From assembly GCA_017163975.1 (NCBI GenBank), contig JAFFSR010000136.1:10723501-10787500 (forward strand): a stretch of DNA of 64,000 nt, written 5' to 3'. The position numbers and the translations under genes were made by a program. Position 1 is the stretch's first letter, and the number at the start of each line of letters is the position of its first letter. Shown here in pieces: positions 42,201 to 50,449 of the stretch. This stretch comes from Anastatus disparis (lineage: Eukaryota > Arthropoda > Insecta > Hymenoptera > Eupelmidae). A model generated the notes under the pieces. It searched no databases. It saw nothing but the letters and a program-made list of their open reading frames with translations, and was not told where the DNA came from.

Positions 42201-43693
42201 CCGTCGAAAAAAGGTTGATGATATTAGAAGTTTATTTGATATAGAAAAAAAAATATTTTAAATTTCAGGGATCATTTGATTCAATATTTTTTCTCATGGG
42301 TATTAAAGGAATTTATTCATCTTAATTAAAATATAAACTTTATAGGGTATATATTAATAGGGTATAGATAAACAAGGTATTAGTAAACTGATTTTTTAAT
42401 TAGAATATGACCACTTGTGATAACTTTAAAACTTTTGTCAAATAATATTTATGTGAAATTGTTATATTATTCTAGTTAAAAGAATTTTATATGTATGTTC
42501 TACTTATATTTTCATTCGATGTCTGCAAGTTTTTTCAATAAATTTTTATTACTTTTATTTAGAGTGTTTTAAATTAAAATTATCAATAAACTTAAGAAGA
42601 TTATTGATTTTAAATTAATGTTACCTTTTAGTTGTCTATTTATCTCGAAAAACTTTTAAATGTTTCCATTAATTACTTGCTAATTCATATTTTTTGGCAA
42701 AATTTTGTGAAATTACTATAAGTGAATAACTTATATGCATTAACGATTATGTAAAACAATATCACTCGAAAAATTAAAATTAACAATAAGCCAAAATTTA
42801 ACGATAAATTAATATGATTTTTTTTAAATTCCAAGATCCTCTAAAATTTTCCATTTTTCTCATTTCTATGATTTCAGCTATTGACGTCTTGGCCGTTTTA
42901 TAGAGAACGAAAAAAGCTTCGCCACTCTTTTTAATTGCGGTATATATAGTCGCGAATATATCGCTCGAGAAAGCTTCCAGAAAAGCAGACAAGCCCAGTA
43001 TACAGAAGAATTTTTCTGTCCGCTCTCTTTTTCTTCTTCGTTTTTTTTTGTCAGTGGACTCATATTCCATAGCTTTGTAAACGATAAAAAGTTATATACT
43101 ATCAAAGAGTTGCTTAAAAATTTTTATGATATAAATGTATTCAAAGCTTTTACAACTCTTTTAAATACGAATAGTCGAGTTAATTAAAGTAATATTAATG
43201 TAATTTTTAAAATTTAAATACAAATTATTAAATAAAAGAGAATTATATCATGTCATGTATATTTGTTATCGATATTATGAACATGTATATTAAACCGTGT
43301 ACGTATTATGTAAAAATATTTGCTGTAAGGTTTGTTATTCGAAATATGATTTTGCATGTGTAAAATACCATATGGCATGGGTAACATATTAAAAATTTCT
43401 CGTTATCACTCGAAATAATCACGGTTACGTTTGATGAAATTTCATTGTAATGAGTAAATAAAGCAAAAGTCAATTATAAAATTTGTGTCAATTGCTAAAA
43501 ACTCAATTATTTATTTTTATAATTGAATAGTTTGTAAAATTTTATGTATAATGAATGAGAATTCTAAATATATATTTAATTATTTTTTTATATGCAAGAT
43601 ATACTCTTTTAAAAAATTAAAAAATACGATAATCCAATTATTTACCTCATTCATTTCAGTATTTTCGTATGATACATTGTCGATGCCGTTCAT
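5981..43693 (-). CDS. Oatp: Organic anion transporting polypeptide (OATP/SLCO family), 12 coding exons
   Basis: Twelve-pass plasma-membrane carrier of the SLCO family, which moves amphipathic organic anions such as conjugates, steroids and drugs. Coding exons on minus, 5' to 3': 43693-43646, 34019-33797, 22657-22489, 21915-21774, 20257-20086, 19505-19403, 15660-15539, 15419-15156, 14333-14132, 13839-13692, 13602-13220, 6215-5981. All junctions are GT..AG and phases agree, giving 736 residues, normal for the family. Visible signs are the TM2-3 segment ending SYLGG (exon 3), the family signature [14 protein letters not shown] (292-305), and a Kazal-like Cys-rich loop (491-538) in the large extracellular loop between TM9 and TM10. 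Which insect Oatp subfamily it belongs to cannot be settled here, so the steroid-importer branch is neither supported nor excluded. Candidate 5' non-coding exons lie at 48.24-48.5 and near 37.1 kb. Confidence 0.95.
6672..8550 (+). repeat. Left arm of the foldback element
   Basis: Reverse complement of 11605-13173 with gaps. The outer 230 bases are much more GC-rich than the rest. The arm also holds a segment of about 50 bases (7081-7130) missing from the right arm, followed by a B-box-like AGTTCGAACCC (7136-7146) and a long T run. Homology fades near 8550 after ATGAAATGTATCTTAAAAT. Confidence 0.82.
8551..11604. other. Interior of the foldback element, non-coding
   Basis: About 3 kb of AT-rich DNA between the arms with no transposase or other domain. 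Near 10045-10130 a block of about 30 bases (CGTTTATAAATATAATATAG) is repeated roughly three times. The 10471-10656 minus frame is Phe-rich and unsupported. Confidence 0.5.
11605..13173 (-). repeat. Right arm of the foldback element
   Basis: Inverted copy of the left arm. Matching landmarks include ATTTTAAGATACATTTCATA (near 11612), AGCTCCTCCATCAGCTATAA (near 11744), AAAGAATGTTATCATTCCC (near 12132) and AACGAGCTAAAGCGAGTTTG (near 12944). Confidence 0.82.
13220..13602 (-). CDS. Oatp: OATP exon 11
   Basis: It starts after ACTGCTTACAG and ends at AG|GTATGG. It completes the Kazal-like loop (VYTNCSC), then encodes a transmembrane helix around [19 protein letters not shown], the family segment [16 protein letters not shown], and the helix with [17 protein letters not shown]. 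The conserved late Cys residues (SCMLW, ETC, GAC) are present. Confidence 0.95.
13692..13839 (-). CDS. Oatp: OATP exon 10 (Kazal-like loop)
   Basis: Acceptor ATTTTTAG, donor AAA|GTAAGT. It encodes residues 482-531 with the spaced cysteines CNTGCAC..PICG..SPCYAGC, the Kazal-like module of the large extracellular loop. Intron 10 behind it is only 89 bases. Confidence 0.95.
14132..14333 (-). CDS. Oatp: OATP exon 9
   Basis: Acceptor TTTATAG, donor AATAA|GTAAGT. It encodes the loop [18 protein letters not shown], the OATP-typical glycine-rich segment near TM8, and a following membrane helix. Phases 1 and 2 match the neighbouring exons. Confidence 0.94.
14495..14958. repeat. Palindromic MITE-like foldback in OATP intron 8
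   Basis: Ends are inverted: GGGTAAAAATAGTTTATATA on the left; TATAAACTATTTTTTCTTGGG on the right reads back as its near complement. A second, inner pair (CTCTGCATAATTCTAAATGA near 14611 and TCATTTAGGATTATGCAGAG near 14823) extends the palindrome almost to the centre. The transcript of this intron could form a long hairpin. Confidence 0.65.
15156..15419 (-). CDS. Oatp: OATP exon 8
   Basis: Acceptor TCTACTATAG, donor ATGG|GTAAGG. It carries the charged cytosolic loop between TM6 and TM7 ([17 protein letters not shown]) and two membrane helices ([29 protein letters not shown]). Confidence 0.95.
15539..15660 (-). CDS. Oatp: OATP exon 7 (family signature)
   Basis: It completes a split Ser codon (TC|A) and encodes [14 protein letters not shown] followed by a hydrophobic helix ending in LPG. 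This is the SLCO superfamily signature (D-x-R-W-[IV]-G-A-W-W-x-G-F-L) with Val in place of Arg. Intron 7 is 119 bases. Confidence 0.96.
15661..19402. other. OATP intron 6, 3.7 kb
   Basis: AT-rich intron. It holds a purine microsatellite (17110-17159), pyrimidine-rich tracts around 17380-17530 and T runs near 18450 and 18710. I see no nested gene. Confidence 0.6.
17110..17159. repeat. (GA)n microsatellite
   Basis: Nearly pure GA dinucleotides with purine interruptions, in OATP intron 6. Confidence 0.8.
19403..19505 (-). CDS. Oatp: OATP exon 6
   Basis: Acceptor AATTGGTAG, donor GGATC|GTAAGT. It encodes [18 protein letters not shown], the conserved membrane segment before the signature exon, and the KLYTDF motif. 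Confidence 0.95.
20086..20257 (-). CDS. Oatp: OATP exon 5
   Basis: Acceptor TACTGTTTTAG, donor CTAG|GTAAAA. It begins in the extracellular loop ([15 protein letters not shown]), then encodes a helix with [20 protein letters not shown], strongly diagnostic of OATPs, and [14 protein letters not shown]. Confidence 0.96.
20258..21773. other. OATP intron 4, 1.5 kb
   Basis: AT-rich intron with no other feature seen. Confidence 0.6.
21774..21915 (-). CDS. Oatp: OATP exon 4
   Basis: It completes Arg (AG|G) and encodes [20 protein letters not shown], the TM3 region, followed by an extracellular loop with Cys and Asn-Ser-Ser (NSS, a possible N-glycosylation site). Donor TCG|GTAAGC. Confidence 0.95.
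22489..22657 (-). CDS. Oatp: OATP exon 3
   Basis: It completes the split Gly (G|GA) and encodes the TM1-TM2 region with [20 protein letters not shown] and [13 protein letters not shown], classic OATP motifs. Donor CCAAG|GTTTGT. Confidence 0.96.
22658..26974. other. OATP intron 2, 5'-proximal to exon 3, no gene seen
   Basis: AT-rich. It contains CA-rich stretches near 23585-23625, a long pyrimidine-rich tract (about 23930-24300) that creates spurious Phe/Ser/Leu frames on plus and Lys/Arg/Glu frames on minus, and T and A runs. Confidence 0.55.
26975..28345 (+). pseudogene. Decayed non-LTR (LINE, jockey-like) retrotransposon, RT fragment
   Basis: Remnant of ORF2 from the endonuclease-RT linker through the reverse transcriptase. 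Linker signature [19 protein letters not shown] lies near 26980-27040, then [22 protein letters not shown] motifs are [19 protein letters not shown] (27514), [12 protein letters not shown] (27726, finger-palm), [12 protein letters not shown] (27902) and YADDLQIY (27997, the catalytic YxDD). It is broken by frameshifts near 27140 and 27440, a TGA replacing the Trp expected near 27815, and a stop near 28279. There is no intact 5' end, endonuclease or poly-A tail. It lies in sense on plus, antisense to OATP, and is certainly non-functional. Confidence 0.88.
28346..28932 (+). pseudogene. Zinc-finger-like gene family, decayed copy A
   Basis: Homologous to copy B downstream: shared [16 protein letters not shown] start, [21 protein letters not shown] segment and a finger-like [18 protein letters not shown] (about 28682-28745). 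Stops and frameshifts break it repeatedly. It abuts the 3' edge of the LINE remnant. Confidence 0.55.
28933..30049 (+). pseudogene. Zinc-finger-like gene family, copy B (frame-broken)
   Basis: Family not recognised. Three frames must be joined: 28933-29523, 29532-29700 and 29657-30049. The first break is near 29505, the second in the T8 run at about 29683-29690. Across the frames I see three Cys/His clusters shaped like C2H2 fingers: [33 protein letters not shown] and [19 protein letters not shown]. The N-terminal part is acidic (HDEDDSDLK) and contains two in-frame internal duplications (29059-29177 with 29326-29445; 29167-29208 with 29209-29250). It may be an old multi-copy nuclear protein family or a mobile-element passenger. 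Copies A and C flank it. Confidence 0.6.
29167..29250 (+). repeat. 42-base in-frame tandem duplication inside copy B
   Basis: Two adjacent 42-base copies with one substitution, each encoding 14 residues starting KLVNNRQL. Confidence 0.9.
30080..30525 (+). pseudogene. Zinc-finger-like gene family, decayed copy C
   Basis: Matches the second half of copy [13 protein letters not shown] near 30235, the CPVC/CTLC finger-like cluster near 30310, and a segment coding [14 protein letters not shown] residues near 30480. In-frame stops show it is dead. Confidence 0.55.
30526..30751 (+). other. Spacer after copy C
   Basis: AT-rich and without a recognised feature. It may be further decayed family sequence. 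Confidence 0.3.
30752..31075. repeat. 163-base direct tandem duplication
   Basis: Two adjacent copies starting at about 30752 and 30915 share AGACCTTTCTTCAACGC-like, TTTTGGTACTGAATATAT and AATGGGAATTGAACGCCATC segments with scattered substitutions. Confidence 0.8.
31076..32385. other. OATP intron 2 sequence, nothing firm
   Basis: AT-rich. Weak inverted similarity between about 31510 and 31915 (ACTATATGGTATAG and TACCATATTTTTTTC) could be a decayed MITE, but I cannot define ends. Confidence 0.3.
32386..32584 (+). mobile_element. tRNA-derived SINE, copy 2
   Basis: Head TTTTCAGTGGTCATTCGGTG (A box partly lost), intact B box GAGTTCGAATCCCGC, shared body ending ACACAGTGAGAAACC, tail CTCCGTCGCTAATTAGCG..GCGACGTTAAA. 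It lies in OATP intron 2, antisense to the gene. Confidence 0.88.
32585..33796. other. OATP intron 2, next to exon 2
   Basis: Less AT-rich pyrimidine-rich stretch at 32700-32990 with many CTTCTT units. No coding exon recognised. The 33048-33278 plus frame has hydrophobic Leu/Ile/His composition but no domain. Confidence 0.4.
33797..34019 (-). CDS. Oatp: OATP exon 2
   Basis: Acceptor AATATTTTCAG, donor GCAAG|GTGGGT. It encodes the cytosolic N-terminus ([18 protein letters not shown], then acidic [13 protein letters not shown]) and the start of TM1 ([16 protein letters not shown]). In-frame Met codons at 34004 could start a shorter protein (720 residues) from a transcript beginning within intron 1. 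Confidence 0.95.
34020..36989. other. OATP intron 1, 3' part
   Basis: AT-rich intron with no exon, RNA gene or clear repeat. Confidence 0.5.
36990..37200 (-). promoter_or_regulatory. Candidate internal promoter or alternative first exon of OATP
   Basis: A GC- and CpG-enriched island (GCGAGCGATGTAAAGCGGAG, GTGTCGCACGCGACTGATGC) in otherwise very AT-rich intron 1. On minus it contains an insect initiator-like ATCAGTCG near 37070. It lies 3 kb upstream of exon 2, whose own ATG (34004) could serve a transcript starting here. This is an inference from composition only. Confidence 0.3.
37201..40072. other. OATP intron 1 sequence
   Basis: AT-rich with pyrimidine tracts (37240-37360) and TA/CA dinucleotide stretches near 38990-39030. 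No gene supported. Confidence 0.45.
40073..40279 (+). mobile_element. tRNA-derived SINE, copy 3 (best preserved)
   Basis: The head TTTCAGTGGCTCAGTCGGTA has an intact A box and GAGTTCGAATCCCGC an intact B box, correctly spaced for pol III. The body ends ACATACTGAAGCGATC, the tail is CTGTCGCTAAATAGTATCG..CAACGACGTTAAA, and it finishes in a run of As. Antisense to OATP, in intron 1. Confidence 0.92.
40704..40818. promoter_or_regulatory. Paired CACGTGAC E-boxes
   Basis: CACGTGAC occurs at 40704-40711 and again inside the perfect 14-base palindrome CTGTCACGTGACAG (40805-40818). This core is bound by bHLH-ZIP factors of the Myc/Max, USF and MITF/TFEB types. The sites lie in OATP intron 1, 3 kb downstream of the first coding exon, in a locally GC-richer patch, so an intronic enhancer is possible. 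Function is inferred. Confidence 0.35.
41479..41565 (+). CDS. Possible isolated coding exon (plus strand), unrecognised
   Basis: An 87-base fully open stretch (29 codons, including [20 protein letters not shown]) sits between a good acceptor (TTATCCTTTCAG) and a strong donor (CTG|GTGAGT). No partner exon is established. An upstream open stretch, 41071-41160, reads [20 protein letters not shown] but has no clear splice sites. This may be an exon remnant or chance. No function assigned. Confidence 0.25.
42030..42054. repeat. (GA)n microsatellite
   Basis: GCGAGCGAGAGAGAGAGAGA-type dinucleotide run in OATP intron 1. Confidence 0.8.
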
Positions 43694-43707
43694 CCTCACA
43701 ATTGAAT
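43646..43707 (-). CDS. Oatp: OATP exon 1 (first coding exon)
   Basis: Acceptor TCAATTCTTTCAG, 14 bases of 5' leader, then ATG at 43693-43691 and 16 codons ([16 protein letters not shown]), ending at GAG|GTAAAT. Phase 0 joins exactly to exon 2 (SGVSDMHE). The leading acceptor means at least one further upstream non-coding exon exists. Too short to be found by ORF length, it is supported by splice sites and frame. Confidence 0.8.
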
Positions 43708-43841
43708 CTGAAAGAATTGAATAATTTAAGACCAAATTTAATTGACAATATATCGTTTATATTTATTTAATAAAAAAATAATTAAACACATTGCTTAAAA
43801 TATTATTCCAAGGTAATATTAATGAATAGATAAAACTTTTA

Positions 43842-43917
43842 AACTGTGAGGTCTCCGTCGCTAATTAACATCGTAATGATAGCATAAATGCAGTGACGTT
43901 AAATATAATTAAAAAAA
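43842..43917 (+). mobile_element. tRNA-derived SINE, 5'-truncated copy 4 (tail only)
   Basis: Only the tail of the family is present: GTCTCCGTCGCTAATTAACA..TGCAGTGACGTTAAAT, followed by A-rich sequence. It lies about 135 bases upstream of OATP exon 1 and is antisense to it. Confidence 0.85.
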
Positions 43918-46155
43918 TTTGACATTCAATTAATAATTTAATATTTAAAATTTTAGATTGTACTTAAAAATTTTTCTTTTATATAAGTACACTCGTAATA
44001 GGACCAAAAATTTAAGGTGTCTAAATGGAGATACGAATACTTTTTTTTAATAAAATCATTTCATTCAGCTTAAAAATTTAATGAGATTCTCTTAAATTTT
44101 TATTTTCGTTAATTTTATGAAACTTTTATAATTTAGATATAAAAATTTAGATAAAATTAATCTATATTTAAAAAATTACGATCATACATCTTGTCTCGAG
44201 GTTTTTCTTATTGTAAATACATCGTCTGCATATGCAATATTTTATTTTATACTTTGCATTAACTTAAATAACGACTTTAATTGTAAATATTTGTCTTATG
44301 ATATAAACGCATATATGAGTAATAAGATGTAGACTTGAGCTTTGAACGAAATTACATATTTTACAAGTCATATGTATGTGTATGCTCTCTGATATAAACA
44401 AGACAAAAAGACTAGACAGTAGAGGTGCGAAGTTAATCATAATGGGCCTACCCTGACAATCAACGTATAACAAGATAATGGCTGTCGCGAATGCATTATA
44501 TTATGATTGAGACTCTGAAACGATTCAAATGCTTATTATATATACATATACATATACCCTTATGTCTTCTGCCTTTTACTTTATACCGCAATACACACAT
44601 CTACATATACACGCCCCTTTAAGAGCCTTCAATTCCAAAACAATTCATATATACCATATATAATATGCTCAACAATACAGAACTCATTACTAAACACTTT
44701 TTTTCTTTTCTTTAACTTCGACATTAGAACTGATGAAAAAAATTCCGGAAACGTAATGTCAAAAATAAATTTTGTTGATTCAAAAGAAAAGAAAAAAAGT
44801 AATTATTGATTTTCAATATAGAATTTTTTTGATGTGTCATTTGGATGTAGGAAGTTTATCAGATGAAAACTTTGGATATCTGCATCAAATATTTAATGTA
44901 ATGATTTTTATTTTTATTGTGTCTTATATACGCTTTTTCTACGATGCTAAAAATAAAGTAATTGTAATTTCAAAATTGACAAGTGACGAGATCTGGAAAT
45001 AAGTACCAAATCAATATTACATTACAATAGCAATAATTATTCTTGACACACCGATCGTATACAGATATAATCTTATTACATATACAATATTATGTATTGA
45101 AAAAAATTATTATATCAAAATTTTATTTTATTTTTGTAGCAATGAAAGTTTTAATTTCCTACTATTATTAATTTAATTTGAAGAAGAAAAAAAAATGTTA
45201 ATTTTTGTGATATGCTTGAATTAACATAAGTATTATGAAAATACACGTTGCAATCCTGGAAACACATACAAGCTTTAAACAATTGTTTGAAATCGAACTA
45301 AAAGTAACATTAAAATTGCAATCGGAAGGTAATAGCTGACAATGCTATTCATGATATCTTGTCAACCAAATACTGGTATCGTCGTTTATTTATTAATCCA
45401 TAAAATATTATTATATTTATTGTAGATATTAAAGTTAGTAGGATAATATTACCTTCATTAAATAACTTTTTATAGGACAAATAATAGAAAATATTTCATA
45501 AAATATGAATAACGTTAATCGATATTCAAGTAAAAATATGCGTATGGAAGGTATAAATAAAAAACGTCGATATTGAACCAGTAAAAATGATTAAAAAAAG
45601 AAACTCAAATTTTTCCGTACATATACTGAGATATTTAATTGGAAATTGGAAATAATTATTAAATAAACTTGCAGTTAATTTGAAAAAAAAAACTCAAAGA
45701 AAATTATAGATTTTGATTGTTTCACAGAAACTGCGCATTTTTTCATTACGTAAGTTATACAAAAAAAACTCAATTGTTTCAAAATCTCAAAAAAGACTGA
45801 TTTTGGTCTTTATTTTTTAGTAGTATATAAATCTATATACACTTAACAGTCATTGATTCACCCAGAACATTTAAAAACTACGAAACCTCATGCTTAATTT
45901 TCTATACATTCCAGGCGAAATAATGTTAATTAGATGAACATAAGCTAGTAACTTGATACAAAAATATCTATGATATACGTACAATGATATTTTTGCTACT
46001 GCAGCTTTTCATGAAAATTCTCTAATTAGAGTTGTGGTTTAATTTACGTATAAATTAACAACTTTTCTGGTTACACGTACGATACAACTTCATCTAATTA
46101 ACAAAATCTCCAACTATTTAGCCGTGTTCTAGCTTCGTGTTTCTCCTGTCTACGT
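43918..46155. other. AT-rich sequence, nothing seen
   Basis: Probably 5' intron of OATP if the 48.24-kb exon is real. No coding or structured feature recognised. Confidence 0.45.
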
Positions 46156-46679
46156 CCCTGGTAGAAAATTGAACATTAATCTGCCCAGAATATCTTAAAT
46201 TTTCTGCTCAGTGGGCAGATTCTGCTGACATATTCTGCCCAGAAACCCTACGTACTGACGACGTTTTCTGGGCAGAATCTGCTAAAATCATGTTATAAGT
46301 CAAATAATATTGATTTGAGGTTATTTTTTCCTATTTCGCTACGCAGGAGAGAGAGAGAAAGAAAATCATACACATTCATTTGTTTGTTCGAGATATAATA
46401 GCTATCATTTTTTTCTTTAACCATGAAAGCTTAATATATTGCGCTTGATATTATATTTAAAGGTTTTTTTTGTTTATATAATTAATTCGGTGACTTTAAA
46501 AAAAAATTATTTTTAAAATAAGTATTTGTGATCTGTCTCAATAATTATCATTAATTGATTTAAAACATTAAAGTTTGTTAACTTAAGGTTATAAATTGAT
46601 TGATGACAATCGTTCAACATAATTTTCTGGGCAGAAGTTAGTCAAGTGAGCAGAAATTATGTTTAATTTTCTACCAGGG
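46156..46679. mobile_element. MITE with CCCTGGTAGAAAATT inverted ends
   Basis: The left end CCCTGGTAGAAAATTGAACA and right end TTTAATTTTCTACCAGGG are inverted repeats with a 15-base exact core. Inside, both subterminal regions carry the 10-mer CTGCCCAGAA or its complement TTCTGGGCAG several times, in both orientations. It has no coding capacity. A 2-base GT flanks both sides, so the target duplication is short or lost. Superfamily not assigned. Confidence 0.75.
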
Positions 46680-47077
46680 GTAACTCATGATGTATATAAT
46701 CCCTCAGTTTGAGATATTATGTTGCTGATCTCTAGATAAGCTTACAATGTCTCTTATCGCGCCTTTGTGAAGCTACAATTCGTCAAATATACTATTAAAA
46801 AATAAATGAAATTTAATGTGTACTCTTTAATTTTTAACGAAACTGATTTTCATAAAAATTAATACATGTTACCGTAATTTTATGATAAAATGACATGAAG
46901 TTTAATAGAAAAATGATGAAAAATTAATGTTTTTACATGATTTGCATTTGAACTACAATAAAATTTAGCTCCAGCACACGTGTACTGAAAGCTGATTTCA
47001 TGTGTTTTCGCATTAAATTTCATGTATTGCAACAGTGAAATTCCAGTAAAACCTTTATGCGAATCAACATTCATATT
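46680..47077. other. Spacer between two MITEs
   Basis: AT-rich with no feature supported. Confidence 0.4.
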
Positions 47078-47382
47078 CACTGAAAAAAATAGAATCTAGG
47101 AGTAAGAGGAAAAATCTATTTGATTCTTAGTTCTTGAATCAAATAGAAATCTAGTTGTACCTAATAACTATAATCAAGATGAATATTCATCATATTAAAG
47201 TTTAGTTGCTTCAAAAATATTTCTGCTAGGTGGTAGCAGAATATCTATTAGAAGGAAGTCGATATCATTCAAGCAGATTTTCCTCTAGAGTCAAGCGGAA
47301 TTCTACTATGGCTTAAAACAAAACGAAAATCTTCTACCACCAAGCGGATTCTCATTGGTTCTAGATTCTATTTTTTTCAGTG
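47078..47382. mobile_element. 305-base MITE with CACTG ends
   Basis: Perfect terminal inverted repeats of 22 bases beginning CACTGAAAAAAATAGAATC, with the complement ending TTTTTTTCAGTG. Dinucleotide TT on both flanks may be the target duplication. The interior has TCTAG-containing subrepeats and no frame. CACTG termini resemble CACTA-type elements, but the flank does not give their 3-base duplication. Confidence 0.85.
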
Positions 47383-48238
47383 TTGTTAAACATTAATTTT
47401 CGTATTTTAATAATCACTTTAATTGTCGAAATACATTACATTTTTTTGGAAACTGCATAAAATTTCATATTTTTTCAACAGTGTATTCTTTTTGAAACTT
47501 TTTCTGATTTTAGTTTGATATTGTAAACAGTTATACAAGTGCATTACGGATAAAAACTGTATTTGTAAATATTAAGCTGCTGAATCGACACTTTAAGCTC
47601 ATCTTTTAGATGACTTGCCTTTTGTGTTTTATACTTTATGCACACGCGGTAATACATTGACGAATTACACCGATCAAGGATAAATAAACAACTTTCTTAC
47701 TGTTTGAGAAGTCTTAAGCAAATATTTTATTTTTATATGCACGGACATAGTTAACACACAAATTTAATTAAAGATAATTTTTAATTTCATTAATTTTCAT
47801 TTTGAATCACAAACATATATGTGTAATAAGCAATCACTAAATTATTTTAACAACGATTTGAAAATTCTATCAAAGTATTTATTAAGTTTGAATAAGATTC
47901 TACTCTGTTGGATAAAAATACTCATTACGTAATTTACATGGCAGGAGTAGTAATTCCTATTTTTCTTTTCATATTAATTGAATACTATAAGCGTATTTTG
48001 TTGTTAGAAAATCTTTGTGCATTAACATAATTGTAAAATTATAAATGCAGGATGACAATACAAATATGGAATGTACGCAACTTACTAATTGAAACACTTA
48101 GAAGATAATGAAATTGCATATCATCAAATATTATTTAACAAGACTAATAATAAAATATTTAAAAGGTCAAATCTAAAAAAAAAATTTTATTATGATGACT
48201 TTTTAAAATATAATTTAATAAGAAAGATGAAAACTTAC
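47383..48238. other. AT-rich sequence, nothing seen
   Basis: No feature supported. Confidence 0.4.
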
Positions 48239-48507
48239 TTGACATTTTTTTAACGATTGGAGAAAACACTTTTATAAAAATATTCCTAGAGAAGATTAAT
48301 TAACCAAGGTTACGAATAAATAAATAAATTAAATTGATACTTCGTAAAGGAATGATTATCCGCAAGCAATTCACTCATATTTGTAAAATACTTCCTCAAA
48401 ATCTGTAACATAATTTTCAATAAATTATCGATGAAGACAAAACTAAAATTGACAAGCCGTGAATTACAAAATGAGTACGACAAGTCGGAACTGCTAGTTG
48501 CAACTGA
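48239..48507 (-). other. Candidate 5' non-coding exon of OATP
   Basis: On minus, an initiator-like ATCAGTTGC near 48507 starts a stretch that ends in a consensus donor TCAA|GTAAGT at 48239/48238. OATP exon 1 begins with an acceptor and therefore needs an upstream exon; this is the best donor I see upstream. The 112-codon minus frame here (48310-48648) has no domain. Not proven. Confidence 0.3.
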
Positions 48508-50191
48508 TTCTATAATGGTTACATTCTCGTATTGTCTCTTTTTCTTTCTCGTACATATTTCCCACTCATTCTCGTTCTCTATTATTACTCGTAAGCGTTC
48601 CACAATATGCCAATAAAGTGGAGTGGGGCTCTTATTTCTTATTATCATTACTAATGTGGAATTATAACTTTCTTGCTATTTGTGATTTGCGATGCGTATC
48701 GACTATCATCTCGTCGTAAAAAAAAGGAAAATAAAAAATAAAACCAAATTTCACCGGTCGTTCATCTAATGTACAAAAAGTGAAAGTAATTATTAATCGG
48801 ATATGTGATTATTTATTTTTTTTCTTAGAAAGTATTACAATCGAGCTGATGCGTTAAATTGTTTTTGTTTACAACATATACGTTTCCGCTATTTTTGTTC
48901 TTTACATTTCAACAGGTTTGTCGTATGAGTAATTAAATGCTTGTGATTCTTCAAATTACTTTTTAATGGATTTCACCATTAAGAAATTTTACAATGTACC
49001 GTTGATAAGTAAATAATCTAATTTTTATTTCATCGTGTATGGTATTCTTGAGTATAATAATTACTAAAAATATAAAAATTTCATTTATTAAGGCGCAAAA
49101 ATTTGGTTATTTTTTTATTTAAAACAGTACAAAAATACTTAAAATATAAAAATATTTTTTTTATTATTATTACTCAATTTGTACAGTAATATTATTATTA
49201 ATAGTTTCTAAATGAATATTACATTAATTTGTAAGTTTAATTCTTACTCCAATCATTTCAATTATTTACTTATGAAAATAATTTCGTTTGCTAACGCTCC
49301 AGAGATTAATTTTGTAATGAATCATTTCTAAACAAATTCTGAATGTAATAAATATGCAATAATTTCACTGATGTTGACTAAAGATGCCATATACTATTGC
49401 TGCCATAGACTAAAATAGATGCATTTAAATGTACTTAAGTGCACTAGATGCGTTTTCATGTACCAAGGATGCAGCACCAGAATACATTGTGTGAAGAAAT
49501 ACACAAAAACAAATGAACAACAGAACGACGAGGAAAATATTCTTTTATTTTTACAAGTTCATAGCATTAAGGTATGTGTTAAAATATAGTATGAAAATTT
49601 CTAAAAACATTGGATTTTCAGTTTTTGAAATAATTTAAAAAAATTAACTTATTACATTTCAGAAGCATTAAATTTGAAATGAATGTAAGTTTTAAGAATT
49701 TCTTAATTTATTTAATTTATTATTTCAATATGTAAATACATCATATACATGAATTACTAAAAAATACATTAATAATTAAATTGAGAATCATCAAATGCAT
49801 TTATGAACTATCAAAGAACATATAATTTGGTAATATCTCGTAAAACAGGTAATATTTTTAAAGAATATACAGTTTGGTAGTATCTCGTAACTTAATTAAC
49901 GTAATTTATATTTCTTTAAGAATTTAAAAACTTTGTTTTTTTTTTATATTATATTTATGTGAAAACGATAATTTTTCGCATGAGACATCACCTTTATGTC
50001 AACGCACAATAAAAACGAAAAAATGAAACCAGATAATTAAAACTTTAATTATAACATCGATTTACAACAAAAAAGTATTTTTCATTTATTATTGCAATAG
50101 ATTCAGTAACTTTTGTTACAGTCAGTACAAATTGTTCGAATAGAATTTTACGTAAAAGTGGTTAATACTAACAATTTCACATAAATACTAT
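48508..50191. other. Intergenic sequence
   Basis: AT-rich. A 30-base segment ending GGTAATATCTCGTAA near 49845 is repeated with changes 46 bases further on (GGTAGTATCTCGTAA). Nothing else supported. Confidence 0.4.
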
Positions 50192-50449
50192 ATGTCTGTG
50201 GCTTGAAAGAATAACGACATAAGTCTGTATTTTTGGGAAATTGAGTTAACAGTGATTATATACCTAAAAGTATATTTCTTTGACGTAGTACACATTATAA
50301 ATGCCGATACGCATGGGAAAGGTGTTTTGCGCACAGGAAAATTGCTCTACCCTCATATATTTCACATGTTAACGCAAACATAAAAACCTCGTTTTCTCCA
50401 AAACTTCAAAAACAAACTTCTGTCGTCATTCCTTCAAGCCACAGATGTA
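50192..50449. mobile_element. MITE with CTGTGGCTTGAA inverted ends
   Basis: The left end (TCTGTGGCTTGAAAGAATAA, ACGACATAAG) is the near complement of the right end (CTTCTGTCGTCATTCCTTCA, AGCCACAGA). TA dinucleotides flank both ends, so a TA target duplication of the Tc1/mariner type is possible. About 258 bases, non-coding. It sits just downstream of the zinc-finger gene; the paralogous 3' flank near 54340 lacks it, so insertion followed the duplication. Confidence 0.65.

Noticed and set aside
42798..43105. Lys/Arg-rich minus frames in OATP intron 1
   Set aside because: No domain, overlapping frames of similar length, no splice or start context.
48310..48648. 112-residue minus frame as a protein gene
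   Set aside because: No domain. It overlaps a candidate non-coding exon with a donor, which explains it better.
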